A stretch of DNA of 31,417 nt from a virus, in the IMG/VR virus record IMGVR_UViG_3300048079_000094, positions 1 through 31,417 of that record. One strand, written 5' to 3'. The stretch's first letter is position 1. Each line of letters begins with the position of its first letter. Under the pieces are notes generated by a model, which was not told where the DNA came from, made no database searches, and was given only the letters and a program-made list of their open reading frames with translations. This document shows positions 1-6,131 of this stretch, piece by piece. The position numbers and the translations under genes are program-made.

Positions 1-32
1 ACGGCACAGAACCGGTGGTAGAAATGAACTGA
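1..32 (+). CDS. 3' end of an upstream gene (partial)
   Basis: The frame entering from the left edge ends GTEPVVEMN-stop, with TGA at 30-32, just before the ribosome binding site of the next gene. Nothing can be said of its product. It is called only because the tight gene packing here makes a stop directly before a Shine-Dalgarno sequence the normal arrangement. Confidence 0.3.
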   Translation, partial: GTEPVVEMN

Positions 33-44
33 CAGGAGACGACC

Positions 45-248
45 ATGACCGCGACGACGACACGAGCCACCCGGACGGAGGTGATCGAGACGCAGCTGCT
101 GCACGATCTGCTGCGCGCCGTGGACGCGGCCCTGCTGTGGAACGAGATGCCGAATGACTTGACTCTTCAGATGCACCGGCAGGAGCTGTGGGAGGCCAAG
201 GAGGCGATCCAGGCGGCCAGGCTGCGGCGGATCGCGGCGGCGAAGTGA
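45..248 (+). CDS. Small hypothetical early protein
   Basis: This 67-residue protein has a strong AGGAG at 34-38, 6 bases before the ATG. It is almost entirely helical by composition: a Thr/Arg-rich N-terminus, then Leu/Ala-rich amphipathic stretches (QLLHDLLRAVDAALLW) and a basic end (RLRRIAAAK). There is no metal-binding or enzymatic motif. It is the first complete member of a run of tiny early genes read in the same direction. Function unknown; I do not recognise the family. Confidence 0.7.
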   Translation: MTATTTRATRTEVIETQLLHDLLRAVDAALLWNEMPNDLTLQMHRQELWEAKEAIQAARLRRIAAAK

Positions 249-262
249 CCGGTGACGACGAT

Positions 263-290
263 GCCCGGGTGGGCGCCCACGCGCCCGGGC
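263..290 (+). promoter_or_regulatory. GC-rich hairpin before the next gene's ribosome binding site
   Basis: GCCCGGG (263-269) pairs with CCCGGGC (284-290), and the interior holds the palindrome GTGGGCGCCCAC (269-280), so two alternative stems are possible. There is no T run, so it is not a standard intrinsic terminator. It ends exactly before the AGGAGG of the next gene and could affect its translation or the stability of the message. Confidence 0.4.
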
Positions 291-291
291 A

Positions 292-308
292 GGAGGGATG
301 ACGATGAT
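292..308 (+). repeat. 17-bp start-site repeat, copy 1
   Basis: The 17 bases GGAGGGATGACGATGAT are repeated exactly at 1824-1840. Each copy carries a Shine-Dalgarno sequence followed by stacked in-frame ATG codons, so the repeat is a translation-initiation cassette shared by two unrelated early genes. Confidence 0.8.
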
Positions 309-732
309 GGACCCACGGAGTCTGTATTTCGTGCGCTGTGACGGCGAGGGGTGCGAAGCGGTAGCGTCGGCGGAGCCGCTCCCGTACGAGTACGCGCTCC
401 GGGTCGCTGGCGACCAGGGCTGGAATCTGACCCAGGTCCACGGCGGGGACGACCTGTGTCCGGCATGCCAGAAGGGGAGGGACGAGCAGTACGAGCAGAA
501 TGAGCGGGATCGGAAAAAGTCTATGGAGTGGAAAGTGGGAGACCTAGTTTGGGCGCGGCGCGGGCGCGGTTGGGCGGCAGGCCTCATTCAGCGGGTTAGT
601 GAGCGCGGGACCGACATTCAATTCGATATGGGTGGAGTCGTGTTCCGGGCGTTCCGAGAGATCCGAACTCGTGATCTTGGGCTGAATGGTACGGACAAAC
701 CGAAGCTCCCTGGATACGAGGCGATGGACTAA
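304..732 (+). CDS. Zinc-ribbon protein with a C-terminal Tudor/PWWP-like segment
   Basis: This 142-residue protein is probably nucleic-acid or protein binding. The N-terminal half has a four-cysteine site: CDGEGC at about residues 12-17 and CPAC near residue 55. A charged linker follows, then VGDLVWARRGRGWAAGLI near residue 78, whose GDLVWA..G..W pattern resembles Tudor/PWWP/SH3-like barrels. Start choice: AGGAGG at 291-296 lies only 1 base from an ATG at 298 but 7 bases from the ATG at 304 and 10 from the one at 307, so 304 is preferred. The same start cassette recurs at 1824. The domain reading is by motif only; the role is unknown. Confidence 0.75.
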   Translation: MMDPRSLYFVRCDGEGCEAVASAEPLPYEYALRVAGDQGWNLTQVHGGDDLCPACQKGRDEQYEQNERDRKKSMEWKVGDLVWARRGRGWAAGLIQRVSERGTDIQFDMGGVVFRAFREIRTRDLGLNGTDKPKLPGYEAMD

Positions 733-744
733 AAGGAGGTCGAG

Positions 745-1146
745 ATGGAGTCTTGGCGATTATGCTGGCGGGAGGGGTTGGCCCCGCAGTTTCCCACGGC
801 TGGCCTGGAGGCCCTGCGGGACGCGCTGGAGCAAAACGATCCGATGTTGATCCAGGGCGCAACGACCAACCCACCGCCAATGATTTGCGTTCAGAATTGG
901 CCGGTAAAGGGCGCCTGCGTGATCGGCTATTGTGGCTGGAAAGGGCTAGCTTTGGAGACGGTGGCAGAGGTGGAGGAATTCTTCGCTCGAGTATGCTTTG
1001 GCGCGGATCGGGCGCTGAGGGATCCTGCGGCGGTCCAATGGTTCCTCAACTGGGCGGATGATACTCCAAGGAGCGAAGTTCGACGACTTTTGTTCGACGA
1101 GGTGGAACGGACGTTGGCGATGCGATCCCTCACGATGGTGGCGTAA
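745..1146 (+). CDS. Hypothetical early protein
   Basis: This 133-residue protein has a near-perfect ribosome binding site (AAAAGGAGGT) just upstream. It is soluble, with several tryptophans and scattered cysteines that are not arranged as a zinc site. The C-terminal part (WADDTPRSEVRRLLFDEVERTLA) is strongly helical and acidic/basic alternating. No family is recognised. It lies between the Tudor-like gene and a strong hairpin at 1155-1186, which may end or protect its message. Confidence 0.75.
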   Translation: MESWRLCWREGLAPQFPTAGLEALRDALEQNDPMLIQGATTNPPPMICVQNWPVKGACVIGYCGWKGLALETVAEVEEFFARVCFGADRALRDPAAVQWFLNWADDTPRSEVRRLLFDEVERTLAMRSLTMVA

Positions 1147-1154
1147 AAATTGAA

Positions 1155-1186
1155 GGGGCTGCCCCGGTTGCCACCGGGGCAGCCCC
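1155..1186 (+). terminator. Perfect 14-bp hairpin without a T tract
   Basis: GGGGCTGCCCCGGT (1155-1168) pairs fully with 1173-1186 around the 4-base loop TGCC. This is one of the most stable stems in the window. It directly follows a stop codon (1144-1146), which suggests a transcript end or RNase-blocking structure. The lack of a U run argues against simple intrinsic termination. The next ribosome binding site (AAGGAG) starts 5 bases beyond it. Confidence 0.5.
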
Positions 1187-1204
1187 ACCCAAGGAGAAAC
1201 ACTC

Positions 1205-1495
1205 ATGCTGGCAGGTGCAGACAGATTACCGGATGACGACGAGGAAATCAACCTCACCCGTGAGGGCTGGGACGTCGATGGTCTGGTCGAGGGCCTGGCT
1301 GCAGCGGCCCAGTACCACGAGCAGGTGGAGCGGGAGCAGCGTGATCTGCGCGACTGGGCGCGGCACACGCTGGAGCAGGGGGACGTCAGGTGCCAGTGCC
1401 GGGCTGGGTGGCGGTGCCTAAGATGCCGGGTGCATGCGATCGTGTACCCGGTGTCGGCGGTGAGGAAGTTTGAGATGGGAGAGGTGCCTTTTTGA
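1205..1495 (+). CDS. Small Cys-rich hypothetical protein
   Basis: This 96-residue protein starts 8 bases after AAGGAG. The first two thirds are acidic and helical (DDDEEIN, then HEQVEREQRDLRDWARH). The C-terminal third holds CQCRAGWRCLRC, with four cysteines that could hold a zinc ion or form a small knuckle. It is one of several compact Cys-pair proteins in this early region. Function unknown. Confidence 0.7.
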   Translation: MLAGADRLPDDDEEINLTREGWDVDGLVEGLAAAAQYHEQVEREQRDLRDWARHTLEQGDVRCQCRAGWRCLRCRVHAIVYPVSAVRKFEMGEVPF

Positions 1496-1502
1496 TCATG
1501 GG

Positions 1503-1602
1503 ATGGCTGAGGCGGGAATGGTATACCCCGGGCGCGCCAGCGCTGCTGAAGGGCCTGCCGTGCAGGCAGAACTTCGACCCCGTTCGATTCGGGGCAGTCA
1601 TT
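1503..1602 (+). other. tRNA-like fold, or a 42-codon ORF
   Basis: CCCCG-TTCGATT-CGGGG (1578-1594) is a textbook T arm. The next seven bases, CAGTCAT, pair fully with ATGGCTG (1503-1509, one G-U) as an acceptor stem. AATGGTATA (1517-1525), between GGG and CCC, looks like a D loop. Against a working tRNA: the 17-base anticodon region (1531-1547) pairs poorly, U33 is absent, 1548-1577 would be a very long variable arm (GAAG/CTTC and GCCTGC/GCAGGC stems), and CCA is not encoded. The same bases are open as a 42-codon frame (1498-1624) with no Shine-Dalgarno sequence. It may be a decayed class II tRNA (Leu/Ser type) or coincidence. Confidence 0.3.
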
Positions 1603-1653
1603 TGGAGGGATAGAGGTGGCTCATGAAAACCAGCGAACCTCAAAGGAATACTG

Positions 1654-1833
1654 ATGCTTTGTCCTGAATGCCACGGTTCTGCCTGGCTCCCCTCGATCGA
1701 CTCCCGTGGCCCGCGTCCCTGCGAGGAGTGTGGGCAGACGGGCGAGGTTTCTCGCTGCGCGTGCGAGTGCGGCCAGCCCAAGTCGATTTTGCACGAACCG
1801 GACGAGTGGTGGGATCTGGGCGGGGAGGGATGA
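1654..1833 (+). CDS. Small zinc-ribbon protein
   Basis: This 59-residue protein carries CPEC at residues 3-6, CEEC near residue 24, then CACEC, giving seven cysteines in the first 42 residues. The pattern is that of a DnaJ-like or rubredoxin-type zinc ribbon. The start is supported by AAAGGA (1642-1647), 6 bases upstream. The last codons overlap the start cassette of the next gene (TGA at 1831-1833), so the two are translationally coupled. No enzymatic motif is present; nucleic-acid or protein binding is plausible but unproven. Confidence 0.7.
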   Translation: MLCPECHGSAWLPSIDSRGPRPCEECGQTGEVSRCACECGQPKSILHEPDEWWDLGGEG

Positions 1834-1840
1834 CGATGAT
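1824..1840 (+). repeat. 17-bp start-site repeat, copy 2
   Basis: This is an exact copy of the 17-base cassette at 292-308. Here the Shine-Dalgarno sequence and upstream ATG overlap the end of the zinc-ribbon gene, and the well-spaced ATG at 1836 opens the next gene. Confidence 0.8.
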
Positions 1841-2126
1841 TCGGATCGAACGAGCAAATACGCACGTCCTGTACTTGCGTACCATCATAACGGAGATGGA
1901 AAAAGAACGGGACTATCTGCGGCAGCGTCTCGTCGAGACGCTGCGGCTCTACGATGAGTCGTGCGCGATCGCGACTCAGTCTTGGTTGGATAACCGCCGG
2001 TTCCAGGATGAACTGCAGCGGACGGCAGTGGATGCGAATCGGCACTGGCTCGAAAATAGCCGGCTCCGTCAGGAGCTTAGGCGGACGACGGTGGAGCTGG
2101 ACCTCGCGAGGAGGGGGCAGACGTGA
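1836..2126 (+). CDS. Coiled-coil hypothetical protein
   Basis: This 96-residue protein is nearly all charged helix (MEKERDYLRQRLVETLRLY, then LENSRLRQELRRTTVELDLA), the pattern of a coiled coil and hence probable oligomer. Start choice: GGAGG at 1824-1828 sits 7 bases before the ATG at 1836 but only 1 base before the ATG at 1830. It overlaps the next gene by four bases (GTGA). No family is recognised. Confidence 0.7.
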   Translation: MIRIERANTHVLYLRTIITEMEKERDYLRQRLVETLRLYDESCAIATQSWLDNRRFQDELQRTAVDANRHWLENSRLRQELRRTTVELDLARRGQT

Positions 2127-2416
2127 TCGACCGCACTGCCTACCGAGAGATGCTCGGTACCCTGACCGACGACGAGCTGCTCCGGATCGGGGTGGGGATC
2201 TGGCGGGACTGCTGCCGGATTACTTTGCCGGCCGGGATGGTCTGGCATGAGTGGGACGACATAACGGCTGAATTGACTCGCCGCGGCACCGAGCTGATGC
2301 CGCGGTTGCAGCAGATGTACCGGGATGAGAACCGGCAGCCGACTGAGACGGTGCGGCAATTCCTGGATCAAGCCAACGCCCGGGACGCAGCGCGGGACAC
2401 AGCGAGGAAATCATGA
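2123..2416 (+). CDS. Hypothetical early protein
   Basis: This 97-residue protein starts with GTG in a GTGA overlap with the preceding gene and ends in an ATGA overlap with the next one, so it belongs to a coupled block. It is helical: TLTDDELLRIGVGIWRD, then WDDITAELTRRG, then an Ala/Arg/Asp-rich C-terminal tail. No binding or catalytic motif is seen. Function unknown. Confidence 0.7.
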   Translation: MIDRTAYREMLGTLTDDELLRIGVGIWRDCCRITLPAGMVWHEWDDITAELTRRGTELMPRLQQMYRDENRQPTETVRQFLDQANARDAARDTARKS

Positions 2417-2640
2417 GCGACGATCTCTGGTACGGGGCGTGGGACTGTGACCAGGACTGGTACGGCCTGGTGTATCGATGGCGTGACCAGTGGGGCTGGA
2501 AAGATGTCCTCCACAAGCTGGGGCCGTTCGCCACGGCTGTTGACGCGCTGAACGCCATCATGGCGTTCATGATCGAAAACGACATTGCGTCGTCGTTCGA
2601 CTTTGGCAAAACACCTAATCAGGAGAGGATTACTCAATGA
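2413..2640 (+). CDS. Small Trp-rich hypothetical protein
   Basis: This 75-residue protein is coupled by ATGA overlaps on both sides. It carries seven tryptophans in the first 36 residues (W6, W10, W16, W23, W27, W29 and neighbours), then GPFATAVDALNAIMAF, the layout of small phage proteins in which a beta sheet is followed by one helix. No family is named. It directly precedes the candidate recombination protein, and its translation is tied to it. Confidence 0.7.
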   Translation: MSDDLWYGAWDCDQDWYGLVYRWRDQWGWKDVLHKLGPFATAVDALNAIMAFMIENDIASSFDFGKTPNQERITQ

Positions 2641-3491
2641 GTGTGCCAGCGAAAACCACCGGCACTGTGCCGACTTCGGCGCCGGAGCATGATCGAGATT
2701 ACGGGGACATCGCGGAGCGGGTCGTGATCCAGGGCGACCTCTCGAAATTGACCCCGGAGGAGCGGATTCGCTACTATCTGGACGTGTGCCGTTCCCTGGG
2801 ACTCAATCACCGGACGCGGCCCTTCGAGTATATGACTCTCCAGGGGAAACTGACCCTGTACGCCAAGGCGGGGGCGACGGATCAGTTGCGCGAGAAGCGA
2901 AAAATCTCGGTCTCGATCGTATCGAGGGAGAGGACCGGGGACCTCTATGTCGTAACAGCGCGGGCCAAGACGAAAGACGGCCGGGTCGACGAATCCACAG
3001 GGGTAGTGAGCCTGACTGGATTGAAGGGAGACGATCTGGCGAACCGGCTCATGAAGGCGGAAACCAAATCAAAACGGAGAGTCACGCTCTCGATATGCGG
3101 TCTGGGATTCATGGACGAGAGCGAGGTGGGGACGATAAGAGACGCGCAGCTCATGGAAGAATTCGAGCCGGGCAAGACGCTTCCTTCCCTTCCTTCCCTG
3201 CCTCTCCTGCCTCCCGTGTCCCTTGGACCGCCATCAGACCCCAGACTCACAGGGGACCAACTGGGCTTGCTCTTGGAATTCGTGGATCATTTCGGCTGGG
3301 AACCGGACACGATCAGGAACCGCTTGCGTCACAATTACCGGGTCGAGCGCTTCGAGGATTTAGCGCGGGATCAGGCCCAAGAACTTCTAGACGGACTGAT
3401 TAACAAATATGGCTCGCCCAAGCAGTGGGGGCAGCAGGCCGAGGCGGATGAGGAGCGGCCCGCGATCCAGGAAGAGGGGGTGCGCTCGTAA
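2637..3491 (+). CDS. Candidate single-strand annealing/recombination protein
   Basis: This 284-residue protein has three parts. Residues 38-165 form a compact core (YYLDVCRSLGLN, FEYMTLQGKLTLYA, VVTARAKTKDGR, LMKAETKSKRRVTLSICGLGF). Residues 180-203 are a Pro/Leu-rich linker (PSLPSLPLLPP). Residues 204-258 are a helical tail (LTGDQLGLLLEFVDHFGW...LDGLINKYG). That core-linker-tail plan, with the basic KAETKSKRR run and C-terminal helices, recalls phage RecT/Erf/Sak-type annealing proteins, which pair single strands in recombination-dependent replication. The assignment is by resemblance and genome position, between early genes and the replication initiator. No exonuclease partner is visible. 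Confidence 0.6.
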   Translation: MSVPAKTTGTVPTSAPEHDRDYGDIAERVVIQGDLSKLTPEERIRYYLDVCRSLGLNHRTRPFEYMTLQGKLTLYAKAGATDQLREKRKISVSIVSRERTGDLYVVTARAKTKDGRVDESTGVVSLTGLKGDDLANRLMKAETKSKRRVTLSICGLGFMDESEVGTIRDAQLMEEFEPGKTLPSLPSLPLLPPVSLGPPSDPRLTGDQLGLLLEFVDHFGWEPDTIRNRLRHNYRVERFEDLARDQAQELLDGLINKYGSPKQWGQQAEADEERPAIQEEGVRS

Positions 3492-3496
3492 CCTTG

Positions 3497-3613
3497 CCCC
3501 CGGGGTCACCCGCCTGGCGGATGGTCCGCTGGGTCGCGTCGATCCGTGACCGCGGCGTGGTCCTAGCCTGTGGCAGGGCGATGACGACAAGCACGAAGTG
3601 GTGACCCCGGGGG
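3497..3613 (+). promoter_or_regulatory. Structured leader closed by a 14-bp inverted repeat
   Basis: CCCCCGGGGTCACC (3497-3510) is the exact reverse complement of 3600-3613. The 89 enclosed bases hold three small hairpins: GCGGA/TCCGC (3517-3529), GACC/GGTC (3548-3562) and CCT/AGG (3567-3577). As RNA this would be a multi-branched fold. Its 3' arm contains the G-rich stretch just before the zinc-ribbon start at 3622, so the closing stem could hide the ribosome binding site. It may be a cis-regulatory leader; as DNA it could be a binding or origin site. Confidence 0.4.
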
Positions 3614-3621
3614 TAATGAAT

Positions 3622-3801
3622 ATGGCACGATACAAAGACCGTGATCCCAAGCCAGTGCATCGCCGATGCCTGCACTGCGGAGCCAATTTGCGCCGTCCTG
3701 GGAAGCAACTGCGGGCGACGACGCGGTATTGCTCGATCGCGTGTGGGGCGCTGGCCCAGCGGGAGCGGCGGCAGCAGGATCTGCCCAGAGATGCGAAGTA
3801 G
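3622..3801 (+). CDS. Small zinc-ribbon protein
   Basis: This 59-residue basic protein has CLHCG at residues 16-20 and YCSIACG at 36-42, a C-X2-C...C-X3-C zinc site of FCS/treble-clef character (RRCLHCG...RYCSIACG is common in small phage DNA-associated proteins). Starts at GTG 3598 and ATG 3616 are also open. ATG 3622 is preferred because it sits 8 bases after the GGGGG at 3609-3613 and begins the basic domain directly. Its leader may be structured. Confidence 0.65.
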   Translation: MARYKDRDPKPVHRRCLHCGANLRRPGKQLRATTRYCSIACGALAQRERRQQDLPRDAK

Positions 3802-3812
3802 AGGACACCACC

Positions 3813-4112
3813 ATGCACCCCAGCGAGGCCCACGGTCAGCCCCGATGGTCCCCGGGCCCAGGCCCGGGCCCAGGCCCGGGCCCAGGCCCGGGCCCAGGCC
3901 CAGCTCTCATCCTCGCCGGCCGGTCGCTGCTGAGCCTCTGGCCCACGCTCTCGCCTGAAGGGAAAATCCTGGCCGTGGAGCTTTTCACCAACGGAGTGTT
4001 GGGGACGGCGCTTGAGACCACCACGGCGGAGAAGGGGCGGATTAACGAGGTGCTGCGGGAGTTGCTCGGGCGCGTGGAGGCGATGGGGGAGGACTGGGCG
4101 CAGAGGAATTGA
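3813..4112 (+). CDS. Hypothetical protein with Pro-Gly repeat
   Basis: This 99-residue protein starts 7 bases after AGAGGA. Residues 14-30 are an uninterrupted Pro-Gly repeat encoded by a 12-bp tandem repeat. The rest is a compact helical domain (LLSLWPTLSPEGKILAVELF, then GRINEVLRELLGRVEAMG). The repeat is likely a flexible tether whose length can change by replication slippage. No known family. It ends just before a candidate promoter for the replication genes. Confidence 0.65.
   Translation: MHPSEAHGQPRWSPGPGPGPGPGPGPGPGPALILAGRSLLSLWPTLSPEGKILAVELFTNGVLGTALETTTAEKGRINEVLRELLGRVEAMGEDWAQRN
3851..3902 (+). repeat. 12-bp tandem repeat (4.3 copies)
   Basis: CCCGGGCCCAGG is repeated four times without error, followed by CCCA. 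It encodes Pro-Gly-Pro-Gly and is internally palindromic, so single strands can fold and slip. Copy number is likely to vary between relatives in whole 12-bp units that keep the frame. Confidence 0.9.
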
Positions 4113-4113
4113 C

Positions 4114-4142
4114 TTGACGCGATTCGAGGTCGCGGGTAAGCT
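4114..4142 (+). promoter_or_regulatory. Candidate sigma-70-type promoter for replication genes
   Basis: TTGACG (4114-4119) and TAAGCT (4137-4142) are separated by 17 bases. The -35 matches five of six consensus bases and the -10 three. It lies in the 57-base gap before the replication initiator, the first clear gap after the early block. Support is moderate because the -10 is weak. Confidence 0.35.
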
Positions 4143-4169
4143 GCCGCGTGCTCTCGAAAGGAGCATCTT

Positions 4170-5210
4170 ATGGAAGCGCTTCTGGTGACAAGTGCTGATT
4201 CTCTGACCCCGCGCTCGAGTCCCCGTGCTCCGCTTCCAGAGCCGGTTCAGACACTTTCGACGAGCGCGGGACCAGGGGATCGCTTTGCGCCCGGAGATCG
4301 CGGCATGTCGAGGTTCAGGAAGATTGATATGAGGATGCATGGAGACGAGAAATATCGGCGCTTGAGTGCGTCTCCTCCATGCGGCCAAATGCTCTGGTGG
4401 CACTTGATTGCTGGGAGGCAAACCGGAGTCATTCCTGGACTGTGCTCGATCGGTGAAGCGGCTTTCGCCGAACAATTGCGCTGGTCCCTGAAAGGGTTTC
4501 GGGAAGCGTTTGCCGAAGTGTTTCGAGAAGGCATGGTGGAAGCCGACTGGGAAGCCCAATTAGTGTGGGTCAAAAACGCGGTCAAGTACAATTCGCCAGC
4601 AAACCCAAACGTCGTACTATCATGGCGAGATTCATGGGAAGAACTTCCAGAGTGTGCGCTGAAAGTGCAAGCGGGGCAATATCTTAAGTACTTCGTCGAA
4701 GGGTTAGGCAAAGGGTTTGGCGAAGCGTTTGCGGAAGTGTATCGAAACCCTTTGGCAAATCAGGAGCAGGAGCAGGAGCAGGAGCAGGAGAAGGAGCAGG
4801 AGAAGGAAAAAGACCCCCCTCACCCCCCAAGGGGGCAAGCGGCGGGGTTCGAGGAATTTTGGAGTCAGTACCCGCGGAAGCAGAAAAAACAGGCCGCGTC
4901 AAAAGCCTGGCAGAAGCTGCGGCCGTCTCCGGAGTTGCTGGCCGAGATCATGGCGGCGGTGGCACGGCAAATCACCAGGGAGGATTGGCGGCGCGAGGAG
5001 GGGCGATTCGTTCCCAACCCGGAAGCCTGGCTGAACGGGCGCCGCTGGGAAGACGAAGGATCGGCGGCGCTCAAGGGAGAAACTATAACGGACAAATTGG
5101 AACGTATTCGTGTAGAACGCGAAAGGAGAGAATCGTGCAACGGTCAGACTTCAACGCCTGGGCTCAGTGTCACGCCACCCTCTTTGCCTTTAGCACCGAA
5201 GCCGACTTGA
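4170..5210 (+). CDS. Phage replication initiator / helicase-loader-like protein
   Basis: This 346-residue protein very likely starts phage DNA replication and brings in the host helicase, like lambda O or DnaD/DnaT-type replisome organisers. AAAGGAG (4157-4163) is 6 bases from the ATG; an internal ATG at 4305 is a weaker alternative. Residues 48-195 look like the winged-helix replication domain (RFRKIDMRMHGDEKYRRL, AGRQTGVIPGL). Residues 199-216 are a Gln-Glu repeat linker. Residues 228-300 carry FEEFWSQYPRKQKKQAASKA, then FVPNPEAWLNGRRWED, a signature I associate with the C-terminus of such proteins. The linker is encoded by a hexamer repeat. The next gene overlaps it by 76 bases. Confidence 0.8.
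   Translation: MEALLVTSADSLTPRSSPRAPLPEPVQTLSTSAGPGDRFAPGDRGMSRFRKIDMRMHGDEKYRRLSASPPCGQMLWWHLIAGRQTGVIPGLCSIGEAAFAEQLRWSLKGFREAFAEVFREGMVEADWEAQLVWVKNAVKYNSPANPNVVLSWRDSWEELPECALKVQAGQYLKYFVEGLGKGFGEAFAEVYRNPLANQEQEQEQEQEKEQEKEKDPPHPPRGQAAGFEEFWSQYPRKQKKQAASKAWQKLRPSPELLAEIMAAVARQITREDWRREEGRFVPNPEAWLNGRRWEDEGSAALKGETITDKLERIRVERERRESCNGQTSTPGLSVTPPSLPLAPKPT
4761..4808 (+). repeat. Hexamer tandem repeat in the replication gene linker
   Basis: Eight hexamers of CAGGAG or AAGGAG/AAGGAA type, the first five exact CAGGAG, encode alternating Gln/Lys-Glu. The length can vary by six bases without breaking the frame, so the tether between the DNA-binding and loader parts is probably variable. Confidence 0.85.
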
Positions 5211-5791
5211 GAATGCTGGAGGCTTATTTCGACGTCTTCCAACATGCGGGTTATACGGTTGCCGAATTGCGCGAGGCAACCACTTACCTGGCCCAGGGGA
5301 ATGCCCCGAAGTTCCGGACCGGACACCTTCCCGCCCTCCAAGCGCGCCTGCGCTCCGAGCGCCTGAAGCGCCACCACGCCGAAAATGCCGCGCTCGATCA
5401 GGCCGGCTTCACGTGCTCGGATTGCGGCGGGTCCGGTTGGGTGGTCGTGCCGCACCTGAGGTTTATTCTGGATGGAGAATGGATAGACAGCTCGACCATG
5501 GCGGTGACGTGCCGGTGCGCCCGCGGCGAGAGAATCGCCGGAACCTACCGGATGCCGCTGACGGAGAAGTCGGCCGACAATCGGCATCGCCCGGTGGCGA
5601 TGAGGTTGGTGGATTACGAGTTGAGAAATCCTAATTGGTTCCAGCAGCAGCGCTCTCACGAACAGCAGCTGGCCGCGGCCTCAATGGCTCAGCGGCTGGC
5701 CGGCATTGCGCAATCCGAGCGGCCGCTCACTCAAGGGATCGGCCTGATACCGCGCTCGTTTGAGAAGCAGCTTCGGAGGATCGAGCCGTGA
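5135..5791 (+). CDS. Replication-associated zinc-ribbon protein
   Basis: This 218-residue protein starts with GTG, 6 bases after AGGAG (5124-5128), inside the 3' end of the initiator gene. Residues 15-80 are helical and recall small helicase loader/inhibitor proteins (FAFSTEADLRMLEAYFDVF, YTVAELREATTYLA). Residues 94-97 (CSDC) and 126-128 (CRC) form a split zinc ribbon, as in DnaC-associated and DnaJ-like proteins. Overlap with the initiator implies shared expression and a shared task, possibly helicase loading. The family is not firmly recognised. Confidence 0.7.
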   Translation: MQRSDFNAWAQCHATLFAFSTEADLRMLEAYFDVFQHAGYTVAELREATTYLAQGNAPKFRTGHLPALQARLRSERLKRHHAENAALDQAGFTCSDCGGSGWVVVPHLRFILDGEWIDSSTMAVTCRCARGERIAGTYRMPLTEKSADNRHRPVAMRLVDYELRNPNWFQQQRSHEQQLAAASMAQRLAGIAQSERPLTQGIGLIPRSFEKQLRRIEP

Positions 5792-5949
5792 TCGACATGA
5801 GCGACTGGCGTGCGGGAGATCCCGATCCCGATCCCGATCTCGACTCGTGCATCGAGTGCGGGGCCATGTTGTTCGAGGATGAGCATGACGGAATCGGTTT
5901 GTGCAACGAGTGCCGGCAAGAGGAGGCTAGCGATGACGGATCTGTTTGA
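5788..5949 (+). CDS. Tiny acidic zinc-ribbon protein
   Basis: This 53-residue protein starts with GTG in a GTGA overlap, 8 bases after GGAGG (5775-5779). It has CIECG at residues 21-25 and CNEC at 39-42, a classic four-Cys ribbon similar to the DksA/TraR C-terminal finger (C-X2-C...C-X2-C). A PDPDPDLD stretch precedes it. A DksA/TraR-like effect on host RNA polymerase is possible but the helical half of DksA is missing. It overlaps the next gene by 17 bases. Confidence 0.65.
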   Translation: MIDMSDWRAGDPDPDPDLDSCIECGAMLFEDEHDGIGLCNECRQEEASDDGSV

Positions 5950-6124
5950 CCTTGCAAAGGACCCCGAGATCGCAGCTCTCCGGCGCGCCGGGGCATGGCC
6001 AGCATTTCATCTCGGCGTTCAATTCTGGCGACTTCCTGGGCCGGAGAATCGGTGCGTGACCGAGGAAGAGGCTCTGGCGTGGCTGAGGGGCCTGCCCCCG
6101 AATCCCTCTAACGAGAGAAAGTGA
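5933..6124 (+). CDS. Small hypothetical protein
   Basis: This 63-residue protein starts after an AGGAGG within the end of the preceding gene. The sequence is soluble, with an acidic N-terminus (MTDLFDLAKDPEIAALRRAG) and a Trp/Pro-containing middle (FWRLPGPENRCVTEEEALAWL). No motif is recognised. Its stop lies 7 bases before the next start, so it is part of the same coupled block. Confidence 0.65.
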   Translation: MTDLFDLAKDPEIAALRRAGAWPAFHLGVQFWRLPGPENRCVTEEEALAWLRGLPPNPSNERK

Positions 6125-6131
6125 GTAGACA

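Noticed and set aside
1498-1624. 42-codon plus-strand frame as a separate gene
   Set aside because: It has no ribosome binding site and coincides with the tRNA-like fold; kept only as an alternative there.
3521-3604. 27-codon frame in the structured leader
   Set aside because: Too short, a poor initiation region, and wholly inside the inverted-repeat element; a leader peptide cannot be excluded but is not supported.
3387-4559. Long minus-strand open frame (390 codons) opposite early genes
   Set aside because: Repetitive Arg/Ala/Trp composition arises from reading the Pro-Gly repeat backwards; it crosses several convincing plus-strand genes.
3851-4808. Tandem repeats as a CRISPR array
   Set aside because: Units are 6 or 12 bp with no spacers, and both are in-frame coding repeats.
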